Shown: piece by piece, positions 45,779-54,947 of the stretch
How the letters are laid out: every line of letters starts with the position of its first letter
Numbering within the stretch: the first letter of the stretch is position 1
Source: Pseudomonas hunanensis
GTDB taxonomy: Bacteria > Pseudomonadota > Gammaproteobacteria > Pseudomonadales > Pseudomonadaceae
DNA length: 64,000 bases
Assembly (NCBI RefSeq): GCF_013393325.1
Contig: NZ_QJRC01000088.1
Span: forward strand, 124,001-188,000
Direction of reading: 5' to 3'
Translations under genes and position numbers: made by a program
Notes under the pieces: model-generated
Seen by the model: only the letters and a program-made list of their open reading frames with translations
Databases searched by the model: none
Told to the model about the DNA's origin: nothing

Positions 45779-46891
45779 TCAGGACGCCAGGCTGCGACGG
45801 AACCGCGAAAGCGCCACGCTGAAAAACACCAGGCCGATCAGCGCCAGTGCCAGGATATCCGGCCACACCACCGCCCACCCGGCATCGCGGAACAGGATCG
45901 CGGCCCCCAGGCTGACGAAATGCGTCGACGGCGAACCCTGCATCACCCACTGCAGCCACTGCGGCATGCTGTCCAGCGGTGTGCTGCCGCCGGACAGCAA
46001 CAGCATCGGGATGATCACCGGGATCGCCAGCAGGCCGAACTGCGGCGTCGAGCGTGCCAGGGTGGCGAGGAAGATACCCAGCGCCGTACTGGCGAACAGG
46101 TACAGCGCGGTCACGGCCAGGAACAACCCCATCGAGCCGGACAACGGCACGCCCAGCGCGCCTTTCACTACCACCACCAACGAAATCCAGGTGCATATCA
46201 CCACCACCAGGGCGTTGCTGCCGATCTTGGCCAGCATGATCTCCAGCGCGGTCAGTGGCAGCACCAGCAGGTGGTCGAGGGTGCCGTGCTCACGCTCGCG
46301 CAGCAGCGCGGTGCCGGTGAGGATGATTGCCAGGATGGTGATGTTGTTGACGATCTGGATCACCGCCAGGAACCAACCGCCCTCCAGGTTGGGGTTGAAC
46401 AGCGCCTTGGGGTTGATCAGCACCGGGCTTTGCACGTTGCCCCGCTGGCTGTAGTCGAGCAGCTCGCGCTCGAAGATGCGGCCGATGTAGCCGGCGCCCA
46501 TGAACGCCTGGCTCATGGCCGTGGCATCGACGTTTATCTGCAGCTCCGGCGAGCGCCCGGCCAGCAGGTCACTCTGGAAATTCACCGGTACGTTGATCAC
46601 GAAGGTGTACTGGCCGCTGTCCATGGCCTGGTCCAGGTGTTGCGCGGTCAGCGGAACGGCAGGCTGAAACTCCGGTGGTTGCAGGGCTTCACTGAGCTTG
46701 CGCGAGAGCAGGCTGTGGTCTTCGTCCACCACCGCGACGCTGGCGTTGTGCACACCGATCACCGAGCCGGCGGCCGGCATGTAGATCGCCACGCTGAAGG
46801 CATACAGCAGGAACAGCAGCAGTACGCTGTCATGACGCAGGCTGGTCAGTTCTTTCAGGCCTAGGCGCAGGGTGTGGTTCAGGCGCGACAT
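45779..46891 (-). CDS. ABC-2 type permease (YhhJ-like), third gene of the export operon
   Basis: 370 residues of the ABC2_membrane family. One N-terminal membrane helix (DSVLLLFLLYAFSVAIYMPA), a periplasmic domain of about 140 residues, then five helices (IVNNITILAIILTGTALLRE, PLTALEIMLAKIGSNALVVV and so on). It forms an exporter with the RbbA-like protein; the start is 1 nt after that gene's stop. Its last codons meet the REP doublet. Confidence 0.88.
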   Translation of the reverse strand: MSRLNHTLRLGLKELTSLRHDSVLLLFLLYAFSVAIYMPAAGSVIGVHNASVAVVDEDHSLLSRKLSEALQPPEFQPAVPLTAQHLDQAMDSGQYTFVINVPVNFQSDLLAGRSPELQINVDATAMSQAFMGAGYIGRIFERELLDYSQRGNVQSPVLINPKALFNPNLEGGWFLAVIQIVNNITILAIILTGTALLREREHGTLDHLLVLPLTALEIMLAKIGSNALVVVICTWISLVVVVKGALGVPLSGSMGLFLAVTALYLFASTALGIFLATLARSTPQFGLLAIPVIIPMLLLSGGSTPLDSMPQWLQWVMQGSPSTHFVSLGAAILFRDAGWAVVWPDILALALIGLVFFSVALSRFRRSLAS

Positions 46892-46892
46892 G

Positions 46893-49613
46893 TCAGGCCT
46901 CCTGCTTCTTCAGCATGGCCAGGCTCAGGCCGGTGAATGCGGCAAAGAAGCCCAACAGGATCAGGCACTGCGGCCACAGCTCGCGCAGGCCCAGCGCCTT
47001 GGTGAAGGTGCCGACCGCGATGTCGAGGAAGTAGCCCGCCGGGAACAGCTGGCCCATCACCGCCGCCGCGCCGTCCAACGACGAGCGTGGCACGATCAGC
47101 CCGGAAAACTGGATGGTTGGCAGGCTGGTAATGATCATGGTGCCGAGAATGGCGGCGATCTGGGTGCGGGTGAATGCTGAAATCAGCAGGCCCAGGCTGG
47201 TGGTGGCCAGCAGGTAGGCCACGCCACCACAGGCCAGGGCCAGCACACTGCCCTTGAGCGGCACGGCGAACAGCCAGCGGTTCATCGCCACCAGCAGCGC
47301 CAGGTTGACCAGGCTTACCGCCAGGTAGGGCATCTGCTTGCCCAGCAGGAACTCCAGGCGGGTGAGGGGTGTGGCGTAGAAGTTGGTGATGGAGCCCAGC
47401 TCCTTCTCGCGAACGATGCCCAGTGCAGTGAGCATGGCCGGTATGAAGGCCAGGATCAGCGCCATCACGCCCGGGCCGATGGCATTCACGCTGACCACGT
47501 CCTGGTTGTAGCGAAAACGCGTTTCCAGGCGCACCAGGTCCTGGCGCGGCTGCGGCTGTGGGCTAGCCTTGGCCAGTTGCTCCAGGTTGGCCTGGTGCAC
47601 GGCTTCCACGTAGTTGCGGCTGGTTTCGGCGCGGAACGGCATGCCGCCGTCGAGCCAGGCGGCCACCACCGGTTGGCGCCCGGCGTACAGGTCGCGGCCA
47701 AAACCGGGCGGAATCTCCAGTGCCAGTTTGATTTCCGAGCGCTGCAGCCGCTGATGCAGTTCGCGGCTGTCGCGGATCGGCGCCTGTTCGGCGAAATAGC
47801 GTGAGCCTCGGAAGGCTTCGAGGTAGGCGCGGCTTTGCGGGCTTTGATCCTGGTCGTGCACGGCGAAGGCAAGGTTTTCTACATCCAGTGAAATGCCGTA
47901 GCCGAAAATCACCATCATGAACAGTGCACCCAGCAAGGCGAAGGCCAGGCGTACCTTGTCGCGCAGCAGTTCCTTGCCTTCTCGGCTGGCCACCGCCAGC
48001 AGGCGGCGCAGGCTGAAGCCTTGGCGCAGTGGTGGGGCAGGCGAAGCTGCTTGCTCCAGTACGGTGTTATCCGTGGTTTGCGGCGCGAGCTCCTGGGCTT
48101 GTTCCAGGCACCGCACGAAAGCGTCCTCCAGGGTTTCGCCCTGGTACTGGCGCTGCAAGGCCTCCGGCGTGTCGCAGGCCAGTACCCGCCCGGCGTGCAT
48201 CAGCGAAATACGGTCGCAGCGCTGGGCTTCGTTCATGAAGTGGGTGGAGAGGAAAATGGTCACGCCTTGCTCGCGGGACAGCTCTACCAGCAGGCGCCAG
48301 AAGTCGTCGCGGGCGGCCGGGTCGACGCCGGAAGTCGGTTCGTCGAGGATCAGCACTTCAGGGCGATGCAACACCGCCACGGCCAGCGACAGGCGCTGGC
48401 GCAGGCCAAGGGGCAGTGCGCCAGACGGTTGGTCGGCGATGGCGGCGAGGTCGAAGCGATTTATCAGCTCATCGATGCGCTGGGCGCTCTGGGCTTTGGG
48501 CAAGTCGAACAGGCGGGCATGGAGGGCCAGGTTCTGCCGGGTGCTGAGCTCGCCATACAGCGAGAAGCTCTGTGACATGAAGCCGACCCGCTTGCGCGTG
48601 GCCAGGTCACTGGCATCCACCGGGCGCCCCAGCAGGCTGGCGCTGCCCTCGCTGGCAGGCATCAGGCCGGTAAGCACTTTCATGGTGGTGGTCTTGCCGC
48701 AGCCGTTGGAGCCGAGGAAGCCGAAGATCTCCCCACGGCCAATGGCGAAACTGACCTTGTTCACCGCTGTGAAGTCGCCAAAGCGCAGGGTCAGGTCGTG
48801 CGCCTCGATGGCGACCGGGCCATCCGTGGCCTGGCGCGGTGGAATGCTCAGGGGTTGATGCTGCGCCTTGCCCGCGCCCTGGTAGTGGGTGAAGGCGTCG
48901 TCCAGTTTGCCACTGGGGGTGACTGCGGCCAGTTCGTGGCTGGCGCCTGCGGCCAGCAGGCGGCCGCCATCGAGCATCAGGCAATGCTCGAACTGTTCGG
49001 CTTCTTCCATGTAGGCGGTGGCCACCAGCAGGGTCAGTTGCGGGCGCTGCGCGCGAACCTGTTCGACCAGTTCCCAGAAACGCCGCCGCGACAGCGGGTC
49101 GACGCCGGTGGTCGGCTCGTCGAGGATCAGCAGGTCTGGTTCGTGGATCAGCGCGCAGCACAAGCCCAGCTTCTGCTTCATGCCGCCCGACAGCTTGCCG
49201 GCCGGGCGCTCGGCAAAGCGCTGCAGGTCGGTGGCCTGCAGCAAGTTGGCCATGCGCTGCTCGCATTCGCGGCGGCCCAGGCCGAACAGCGTGGCGAAAA
49301 AGCGGATGTTCTCGCTGATCGACAGCTCTGGGTACAGGTTGTTGCCTAGTCCCTGCGGCATGAATGCCACTTTCGGGTACAGCGCTGCGCGATGGCGCCG
49401 TTGGCGGATCGAGCCGCCCAGCACCTGCAGTTCACCCTGCTGCAGGCGTTTGACGCCGGCGATCAACCCCAGCAGAGTGGACTTGCCGGCGCCATCTGGG
49501 CCAATCAGCGCGCAGCGGGTGCCCGCAGGCAGGCTGAAACCCAGGGTGTGCAGGGCCGTCAGGTCGCCGTAGCGGTGGCTGATGCCATCGGCCAGCAGTG
49601 CCGGGGCGTTCAT
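46893..49613 (-). CDS. ABC exporter with two ATPase domains fused to an ABC-2 permease (RbbA/YhiH-like)
   Basis: 906 residues. Two nucleotide-binding domains in tandem (first Walker A GPDGAGKST, signature LSGGMKQKLGL; second Walker A GSNGCGKTT, signature degenerate as LPLGLRQRLSL) and a C-terminal permease domain (EGKELLRDKVRLAFALLGAL onwards). Architecture matches the YhiH/RbbA group, working with an HlyD adaptor. Overlaps the adaptor gene by 4 bp (ATGA). Substrate unknown; drug or lipid export is likely. Confidence 0.9.
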   Translation of the reverse strand: MNAPALLADGISHRYGDLTALHTLGFSLPAGTRCALIGPDGAGKSTLLGLIAGVKRLQQGELQVLGGSIRQRRHRAALYPKVAFMPQGLGNNLYPELSISENIRFFATLFGLGRRECEQRMANLLQATDLQRFAERPAGKLSGGMKQKLGLCCALIHEPDLLILDEPTTGVDPLSRRRFWELVEQVRAQRPQLTLLVATAYMEEAEQFEHCLMLDGGRLLAAGASHELAAVTPSGKLDDAFTHYQGAGKAQHQPLSIPPRQATDGPVAIEAHDLTLRFGDFTAVNKVSFAIGRGEIFGFLGSNGCGKTTTMKVLTGLMPASEGSASLLGRPVDASDLATRKRVGFMSQSFSLYGELSTRQNLALHARLFDLPKAQSAQRIDELINRFDLAAIADQPSGALPLGLRQRLSLAVAVLHRPEVLILDEPTSGVDPAARDDFWRLLVELSREQGVTIFLSTHFMNEAQRCDRISLMHAGRVLACDTPEALQRQYQGETLEDAFVRCLEQAQELAPQTTDNTVLEQAASPAPPLRQGFSLRRLLAVASREGKELLRDKVRLAFALLGALFMMVIFGYGISLDVENLAFAVHDQDQSPQSRAYLEAFRGSRYFAEQAPIRDSRELHQRLQRSEIKLALEIPPGFGRDLYAGRQPVVAAWLDGGMPFRAETSRNYVEAVHQANLEQLAKASPQPQPRQDLVRLETRFRYNQDVVSVNAIGPGVMALILAFIPAMLTALGIVREKELGSITNFYATPLTRLEFLLGKQMPYLAVSLVNLALLVAMNRWLFAVPLKGSVLALACGGVAYLLATTSLGLLISAFTRTQIAAILGTMIITSLPTIQFSGLIVPRSSLDGAAAVMGQLFPAGYFLDIAVGTFTKALGLRELWPQCLILLGFFAAFTGLSLAMLKKQEA

Positions 49614-50569
49614 TGCAGGTTGGCCGGCCAGTCCACCTCGGCCGTGCGCACATAGCCGGCGCCTGGCATGCCAGGTTTAGCCTGTGGCACGACACCTGGG
49701 TCGGTCAGGCGGAGTTTGACCCTGAACACCAGCTTTTGCCGCTCGTCGCGGGTCTCCACCTGTTTGGGCGTGAACTGGGCCTTGGCTGCGACAAAAGCCA
49801 CTTTGGCCGGCAGGGCGCGTTCGGGCAGGGCGTCGAGCACGATGCGCGCCTGGTCGCCCACGGTCAGCTGGCCGCTGGTGGAGGCCGGCAGGTACAGGTT
49901 CATGTACTGGTCGCTGGGGTCGATCAGCATCAGCACTCGGCCGCCGGCACCCAGCACCTCACCGGGTTCAGCCAGGCGCAGCTGGATGATGCCGTCGATG
50001 GGCGCTCGCAGGCTGCTGTCGTCGATTTCACTGGTGAGCTGGGCCACCTGGGCTTCGGCGGCGCCGATGGCGGCCTTGATCGCTGCAAGCTGGGCGCGGG
50101 CGGCGACTACCGCTGCGTTGGCCGTGTCGAAGCGCGCCTGCTGTTGATCGAGCAACTGTTGGCTGGCGTACTTGCGCTGGAAGATCTCGCGCACGCGCTT
50201 GAGCTCCTGGCTGGCCAGCAGCAGTTCGCTCTGGCGCAGTTGCACGCTGGCCTGGGCGGCGGCGTAGTTCTCCCGGGCGCGCAGCACTTCGGCTTCGGCC
50301 TGGCTGCGTTGGGCTTCCATGGTGCGGGTGTCGATACGCGCCAGCAGTTGGCTGCGGGTGACCTTGTCACCTTCGTCGACCAGCACTTCGGCCAGGCGGC
50401 CTGGGATTTTGCTGGCGATTTGTACTTCGGTGGCTTCAAGGCGGCCGTTGCCCATGCTCAGGCCTTCGGGCAACTGGTCGTGGAGCGACTTCCAGTACCC
50501 CAGCCCGCCAGCTGCGGCGAGCAGGGCGATTAGCGCGGTGGCGAAAATTCTGGGGGCGTATCGGTTCAT
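49610..50569 (-). CDS. HlyD/EmrA-type membrane fusion protein (YhiI-like)
   Basis: 319 residues. One N-terminal anchor helix (IFATALIALLAAAGGLGYWK), a biotinyl-lipoyl-like domain split around a long coiled coil (RSQAEAEVLRARENYAAAQA), then beta-barrel parts (RAPIDGIIQLRLAEPGEVLG). Periplasmic adaptor of the exporter encoded by the next two genes. First gene of the operon; a CTGCATC-type leader precedes it. Confidence 0.9.
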   Translation of the reverse strand: MNRYAPRIFATALIALLAAAGGLGYWKSLHDQLPEGLSMGNGRLEATEVQIASKIPGRLAEVLVDEGDKVTRSQLLARIDTRTMEAQRSQAEAEVLRARENYAAAQASVQLRQSELLLASQELKRVREIFQRKYASQQLLDQQQARFDTANAAVVAARAQLAAIKAAIGAAEAQVAQLTSEIDDSSLRAPIDGIIQLRLAEPGEVLGAGGRVLMLIDPSDQYMNLYLPASTSGQLTVGDQARIVLDALPERALPAKVAFVAAKAQFTPKQVETRDERQKLVFRVKLRLTDPGVVPQAKPGMPGAGYVRTAEVDWPANLQ

Positions 50570-50664
50570 CGTTCTGCATCCTTGCGGTCATGCACAGCAC
50601 ATCATGGCCTGCGGCCACGGGTGGCGTGTTGATATCGGTCAAACCCTTGACCTTAGCTACACAT

Positions 50665-51114
50665 TTAGCGCAACGCGACAATCACCGCCCATTGTTCGGG
50701 CGTTACCGGCATTACCGACAGGCGGCTGCCTTTTTGCACCAGTGGCAACTCGGCCAGGCCGGCCTGCTGTTTCAGCCAGCCCAGTTCCAGCACCCGTGGC
50801 AGGGTTTGCACATGGGCTACATCCACCGCGCTCCACGGGTTTTTGTCGGCGGTGGCCTTGGCATCGTAATAGTGGCTTTGCGGGTCCAGCGCGGTCGGGT
50901 CCGGGTAGGCCGCGCGGGTAATTCTGGCAATGCCGGCGATGCCCGGCTGCGGGCAACTGGAGTGATAGAAGAAAAACTCGTCACCCTCGCTCATGGCCCG
51001 CAGAAAATTACGCGCCTGATAGTTGCGCACGCCGTCCCAGCGCGCTTCGCCCAGGCGGCCAAGGGCTTCGATGGAAAGCTCGTCGGGCTCGGATTTCATC
51101 AGCCAGTAGGCCAT
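50665..51114 (-). CDS. EVE domain-containing protein
   Basis: 149 residues. MAYWLMKSEPDELSIEALGR, WDGVRNYQARNFLRAMSEGD and FFYHSSCPQPGIAGIARITR are typical of the PUA-like EVE fold, which reads modified bases in other settings. The conserved place near ygfA/zapA in Pseudomonas suggests a core role. No partner gene fixes its target. Confidence 0.88.
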   Translation of the reverse strand: MAYWLMKSEPDELSIEALGRLGEARWDGVRNYQARNFLRAMSEGDEFFFYHSSCPQPGIAGIARITRAAYPDPTALDPQSHYYDAKATADKNPWSAVDVAHVQTLPRVLELGWLKQQAGLAELPLVQKGSRLSVMPVTPEQWAVIVALR

Positions 51115-51293
51115 GGATGCTGCTCCTGAAAAGGTTTGAAATAACCTGTTGCACGAAACCGACAGCCGGTTGGCGTCAAGGTTTGCGTGTGGACGCAGGT
51201 TGTCGGAAAATGCGCCCCGTTTAAAGCGCTATGCGCCGGCGGTGCCCAGAAAACCGCCGAGCACTGAACAGTTTGCCTGGGGGGCAATCTTCG

Positions 51294-51446
51294 ATGAATC
51301 AACGTAAAAAGCCGGATCTGCTGTGGATCCTGGTGTTCATTTTTGGCCTGGGTGTGGTCACGACCGGTTATGCGCAAGGGTTCTGGGAGCGCAAGCTGGA
51401 CAACGCCTATCAGATGCCGGTCGACGCCGGCCAGCCGCAACGTTGA
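51294..51446 (+). CDS. Small single-pass membrane protein, 50 residues
   Basis: MNQRKKPDLLWILVFIFGLG followed by VVTTGYAQGFWERK and a short polar tail: a positively charged N-terminus, one membrane helix, then a C-terminal segment. ATG 51294 follows a G-rich stretch that is a poor ribosome binding site. I recall similar tiny proteins at this site in other pseudomonads, between the EVE gene and ygfA. Function unknown. Confidence 0.6.
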   Translation: MNQRKKPDLLWILVFIFGLGVVTTGYAQGFWERKLDNAYQMPVDAGQPQR

Positions 51447-51464
51447 TGCCCCCGCTGGCGCCGC

Positions 51465-52073
51465 TCAACGCGGCGCCAGGTACCAGCCACGGTCCGAGAC
51501 CGTGCCCTGCAGCGGTACATCCCAGCTGGCCTGCGCCAGCCGCTCGACCTTCTGGCATTCATGCGCCAGCCCCAACAGCAACGGTTTTTTCCAGGTCTGC
51601 CGACGCGCCTGGTAGGCCAGGCTGCGATCATAAAAGCCACCGCCCATGCCCAGGCGCCCGCCCACTTCATCAAAACCGACCAGCGGCAGCAGGATCAGGT
51701 CCAGCGCCCAGATCGGCCGTTGGCGTTTGCGGTCAGTGACCGGCTCGGGAATACGGAAGCGGTTGGGCTTGAGCTTTTCACCCTGCTCGAAGCGCTGGAA
51801 CACCATGCGCGTGCGCGGCCAGGCGTGCAACACCGGCAGGTAGGTGCGCTTGCCGCGACGCTGGGCTTCGCGCAGCAGTAGGCAGGGGTCGATTTCGCTG
51901 TCGTTGGGCAGGTACAAGGCAATGTGGCGTGCGCGGCGGAACAAGGGGTGTTGCGCCAGCTGGCGGTACAGGCCGAGGGTGGCCTGGCGTTGCTGGGCAG
52001 GGGTAAGGGCGCGGCGGGCATTGCGAAGCAGACGACGGAGCTGGGGACGGGTGAGCGGCGCAGTGTCGGTCAT
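51465..52073 (-). CDS. ygfA: 5-formyltetrahydrofolate cyclo-ligase
   Basis: 202 residues. RRLLRNARRALTPAQQRQAT, the substrate/ATP region FDEVGGRLGMGGGFYDRSLA and the C-terminal W-rich end fit the 5-FCL family. It converts 5-formyl-THF to 5,10-methenyl-THF using ATP. The family often follows 6S RNA, as in E. coli, and here 6S (52158-52337) lies just upstream on the same strand. ATG 52073 is the family start; the frame is open to 52325 across the 6S gene. Confidence 0.93.
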   Translation of the reverse strand: MTDTAPLTRPQLRRLLRNARRALTPAQQRQATLGLYRQLAQHPLFRRARHIALYLPNDSEIDPCLLLREAQRRGKRTYLPVLHAWPRTRMVFQRFEQGEKLKPNRFRIPEPVTDRKRQRPIWALDLILLPLVGFDEVGGRLGMGGGFYDRSLAYQARRQTWKKPLLLGLAHECQKVERLAQASWDVPLQGTVSDRGWYLAPR

Positions 52074-52127
52074 GGCACGAGCTATCCCAGGTGTGCTGGC
52101 CAACCTCTGGGCGGTCGGCCAAAACGA

Positions 52128-52150
52128 ATTGCCCGCCGGGGGGCGGGCAA
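52128..52150 (-). terminator. Terminator-like hairpin between 6S RNA and ygfA
   Basis: On the minus strand TTGCCCGCC-CCCC-GGCGGGCAA is followed by TTCGTTTT. It could partly end the 6S transcript while allowing some read-through into ygfA. Confidence 0.7.
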
Positions 52151-52157
52151 GAGAATT

Positions 52158-52337
52158 CAGGCTCCCCGATAAGACCGCTATCGGTGTAGCCCTTGAACCC
52201 GAAAGTTCAAGGTGGAGATTGCAGGGGGCGTTAAGGCTTTCCGTCGGGCGGACATGCACACCGGCCCCAGCGTGCAACCCCCGTGGTTGTGCGTATCGGC
52301 TCAGGGACATAACCGACTGGCGCATCCCCCAGGGAGT
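52158..52337 (-). ncRNA. ssrS: 6S RNA
   Basis: Between zapA and ygfA, its conserved place. Minus-strand blocks match 6S: TCCCTGAGCCGATA near the 5' side, GGAAAGCCTTAAC in the middle, and CACCTTGAACTTTCGGGTTC with AAGGGCTAC near the 3' side; the ends pair (CTCCC with GGGGAG). It binds sigma70 RNA polymerase and damps transcription in stationary phase. Ends are estimated from a -10 TATACT (52349-52344) and the closing stem. Confidence 0.88.
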
Positions 52338-52343
52338 GGCGCC

Positions 52344-52349
52344 AGTATA
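52344..52349 (-). promoter_or_regulatory. -10 element of the 6S RNA promoter
   Basis: TATACT on the minus strand, about 7 bp before the predicted 6S 5' end. The promoter overlaps the region just after the zapA stop. Confidence 0.6.
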
Positions 52350-52355
52350 CCAATC

Positions 52356-52676
52356 TCAGCCGATTTTGGTATCCGTGTCGTCGGACAAAGCCTTGTCTAC
52401 CCGATCCAGCAGGTCGCGCACCTGTTCGCGGTTGGTGCCGGTGACCGGCGCGTCGTTGCGATCTTCCTGGCGGTGCAGCATTTCGTGGGTAATGTTCAAC
52501 GCCGCCATTACCGCGATGCGGTCGGCACCGATCACCTTGCCGCTGCTACGGATCTCGCGCATCTTGCCGTCCAGGTAGCGCGCGGCGCTGACCAGGTTGT
52601 TGCGCTCTTCCGGCGGGCAGATGATCGAGTACTCCTTGTCGAGGATCTGCACGGTGACGCTATTGCTTGAACTCAT
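52356..52676 (-). CDS. zapA: Cell division protein ZapA
   Basis: 106 residues. VTVQILDKEYSIICPPEERN is the N-terminal ZapA domain; the C-terminal helix (AALNITHEMLHRQEDRNDAP) forms the tetramer coiled coil. It bundles FtsZ. ATG 52676 overlaps the stop of the upstream coiled-coil gene by 4 bp (ATGA). The longer open frame to 52946 is not used. Confidence 0.92.
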   Translation of the reverse strand: MSSSNSVTVQILDKEYSIICPPEERNNLVSAARYLDGKMREIRSSGKVIGADRIAVMAALNITHEMLHRQEDRNDAPVTGTNREQVRDLLDRVDKALSDDTDTKIG

Positions 52677-52891
52677 GAGTCTTGCTCCAGAGCCTTGAGG
52701 CGTAAAATCATCGACTCGACTTTGCGCTTGGCGATCTCGTTTTTTTCGATGAGGTGGGCGCGCTCTTCGCGCCAGGATTTTTCCTGCGCTAATAGGAGTG
52801 CATTTTGCCGTTTTAGTTGCTCGACGCGTTCGATCAGCAACTCGAATCGGCTCATCAGTGCCTGCAGGTCGTTCTCTTGCGTGGGTTGCAC
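52673..52891 (-). CDS. ZapB-like coiled-coil protein (TIGR02449 family)
   Basis: 72 residues, nearly all one coiled coil (LQALMSRFELLIERVEQLKR, then QNALLLAQEKSWREERAHLI and KNEIAKRKVESMILRLKALE). The size and the ATGA overlap with zapA indicate a division-related partner, similar in role to ZapB, though the name is inferred. Starts at ATG 52891. Confidence 0.82.
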   Translation of the reverse strand: MQPTQENDLQALMSRFELLIERVEQLKRQNALLLAQEKSWREERAHLIEKNEIAKRKVESMILRLKALEQDS

Positions 52892-53036
52892 TCGATTCGC
52901 TCCGTCGTTGAGTCACCTGGCGATGATGCCTCTCCCTGGGCGGCAACGGCCAGTGCCGATGGTCTTGGCGCGCCTGCCGGTGCTAGGATACAAGGTCTCC
53001 ATTCTAGTCATTGCGCCGTCTGGCGCCTAGCTGCCC

Positions 53037-53591
53037 ATGCCCAATACTCAATCGCCCTACATCGCCTTCGCCATGCTGCTTTCCAGTAATGGCCACCCTG
53101 TCACCCCTGCCGAACTGCACGGCCTGCTGATCGGCCGCAGCTGTGCCGGCGCCGGCTTCGATGCCGATGCCTGGCTGGCCGATGCCGCCCAACTGCTGGA
53201 AACCGAGCCGGGTGACACCGTGCGCAACGCCCTGATCGGCCTGCAGGAAATGGTCAAGGGCGAGCTGACCAGCGACGACATGGCCATCGTCCTGCTGCTG
53301 CCTTCCGACGACGCTGCCCTGAGCGACCGCGCCACCGCGCTGGGCCAGTGGTGCCAAGGCTTCATTACCGGTTTCGGCCTGAATGCCGGTGGCAAGGACC
53401 TGTCCGACGAGGCCAAGGATGTGCTGCAGGACCTGGTGGCCATTTCCCAGGTACAAGAAGCCCTCGAAGAGTCCGAAGACGGCGAGAGCGACTACATGGA
53501 AGTCATGGAGTACCTGCGCGTGGCACCTCTGTTGCTGTTCTCCGAGCTGGCCAAGCCGGCCGCACCCGCGCCCAAGCCATCGCTGCACTGA
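53037..53591 (+). CDS. ygfB: UPF0149 family protein (YgfB)
   Basis: 184 residues, helical. [20 protein letters not shown] at the N-terminus and the acidic C-terminal region ([20 protein letters not shown]) are typical of YgfB/YecA-type UPF0149. In P. aeruginosa YgfB is linked to repression of ampDh3 and to beta-lactam resistance. First gene of ygfB-pepP-ubiH-DUF4442-ubiI, divergent from the zapA unit. Confidence 0.9.
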   Translation: MPNTQSPYIAFAMLLSSNGHPVTPAELHGLLIGRSCAGAGFDADAWLADAAQLLETEPGDTVRNALIGLQEMVKGELTSDDMAIVLLLPSDDAALSDRATALGQWCQGFITGFGLNAGGKDLSDEAKDVLQDLVAISQVQEALEESEDGESDYMEVMEYLRVAPLLLFSELAKPAAPAPKPSLH

Positions 53592-53612
53592 TCAACCGGG
53601 GGAAGTCTGCCC

Positions 53613-54947
53613 ATGAGCCACATACCCAAGGCCGAGTATGCCCGTCGGCGCAAGGCGCTGATGGCGCAGATGGTCCCCAACAGCATCGCCATTCTGCCCG
53701 CCGCTGCGGTTGCCATCCGCAACCGTGACGTCGAGCACGTGTACCGCCAGGACAGCGACTTCCAGTACCTCAGCGGCTTCCCGGAGCCTGAGGCGGTGAT
53801 TGCGCTGATACCGGGGCGCGAGCATGGCGAATATGTACTGTTCTGCCGTGAACGCAACCCCGAGCGCGAGCTGTGGGACGGCCTGCGGGCCGGCCAGGAA
53901 GGCGCGGTGGGCGATTTCGGCGCCGACGATGCCTTCCCCATTACCGACATCGATGAGATCTTGCCGGGCCTGATCGAAGGCCGTGAGCGGGTCTACAGCG
54001 CCATGGGCAGCAACCCCGAATTCGACCGCCGGCTGATGGACTGGATCAACGTGATCCGCTCCAAGGCACGCCTGGGCGCCCAGCCACCGAACGAGTTCGT
54101 TGCGCTGGATCATCTGCTGCACGACATGCGCCTGTATAAATCGGCGGCGGAAGTGAAGGTGATGCGCGCGGCCGCAGACATTTCGGCGCGGGCCCATGTG
54201 CGGGCCATGCAGGCCTGCCGGGCCGGGCTGCACGAATACAGCCTGGAAGCCGAGCTGGACTACGAATTCCGCAAGGGCGGGGCGAAGATGCCGGCCTACG
54301 GCTCAATCGTCGCGGCCGGGCGCAATGGCTGCATCCTGCACTATCAGCAGAACGACGCGCCGCTCAAGGATGGCGACCTGGTGCTGATCGACGCTGGCTG
54401 CGAAATCGACTGCTACGCCAGCGACATCACCCGCACCTTCCCGGTCAGCGGGCGCTTTTCGCCCGAGCAGAAGGCCATCTACGAGCTGGTGCTCAAGGCC
54501 CAGGCGGCGGCGTTTACCGAAATCGCCCCCGGCAAACACTGGAACCACGCCCATGAGGCGACCGTACGGGTGATCACCGCTGGCCTGGTGGAGCTGGGCT
54601 TGCTGGAAGGGGATGTGCAGGCGCTGATCGACAGCGAGGCCTATCGCGCCTTCTACATGCACCGCGCCGGGCACTGGTTGGGCATGGATGTGCACGACGT
54701 GGGCGACTACAAGGTGGGCGGCGAATGGCGGGTGCTGGAACCCGGCATGGCGCTGACCGTGGAGCCGGGGATCTACATTGGCGCCGACAATCAGGCCGTG
54801 GCCAAGAAGTGGCGCGGCATTGGGGTAAGGATCGAGGACGACGTGGTGGTGACCAGGCAAGGTTGTGAAATCCTGACTTCGGGCGTGCCGCGCACGGTTG
54901 CCGAGATCGAGGCGCTGATGCAGGCCGCCCGCAAGGACGCGGCATGA
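53613..54947 (+). CDS. pepP: Xaa-Pro aminopeptidase PepP
   Basis: 444 residues. An N-terminal AMP_N domain precedes the pita-bread metallopeptidase domain; the metal ligands fall in LIDAGCEIDCYASDITRTFP (two Asp), HRAGHWLGMDVHD (His) and ALTVEPGIYIG (Glu), with a final Glu in GVRIEDDVVV. It removes N-terminal residues before proline. GGGGGAAG precedes ATG 53613. Overlaps ubiH by 4 bp. Confidence 0.93.
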   Translation: MSHIPKAEYARRRKALMAQMVPNSIAILPAAAVAIRNRDVEHVYRQDSDFQYLSGFPEPEAVIALIPGREHGEYVLFCRERNPERELWDGLRAGQEGAVGDFGADDAFPITDIDEILPGLIEGRERVYSAMGSNPEFDRRLMDWINVIRSKARLGAQPPNEFVALDHLLHDMRLYKSAAEVKVMRAAADISARAHVRAMQACRAGLHEYSLEAELDYEFRKGGAKMPAYGSIVAAGRNGCILHYQQNDAPLKDGDLVLIDAGCEIDCYASDITRTFPVSGRFSPEQKAIYELVLKAQAAAFTEIAPGKHWNHAHEATVRVITAGLVELGLLEGDVQALIDSEAYRAFYMHRAGHWLGMDVHDVGDYKVGGEWRVLEPGMALTVEPGIYIGADNQAVAKKWRGIGVRIEDDVVVTRQGCEILTSGVPRTVAEIEALMQAARKDAA

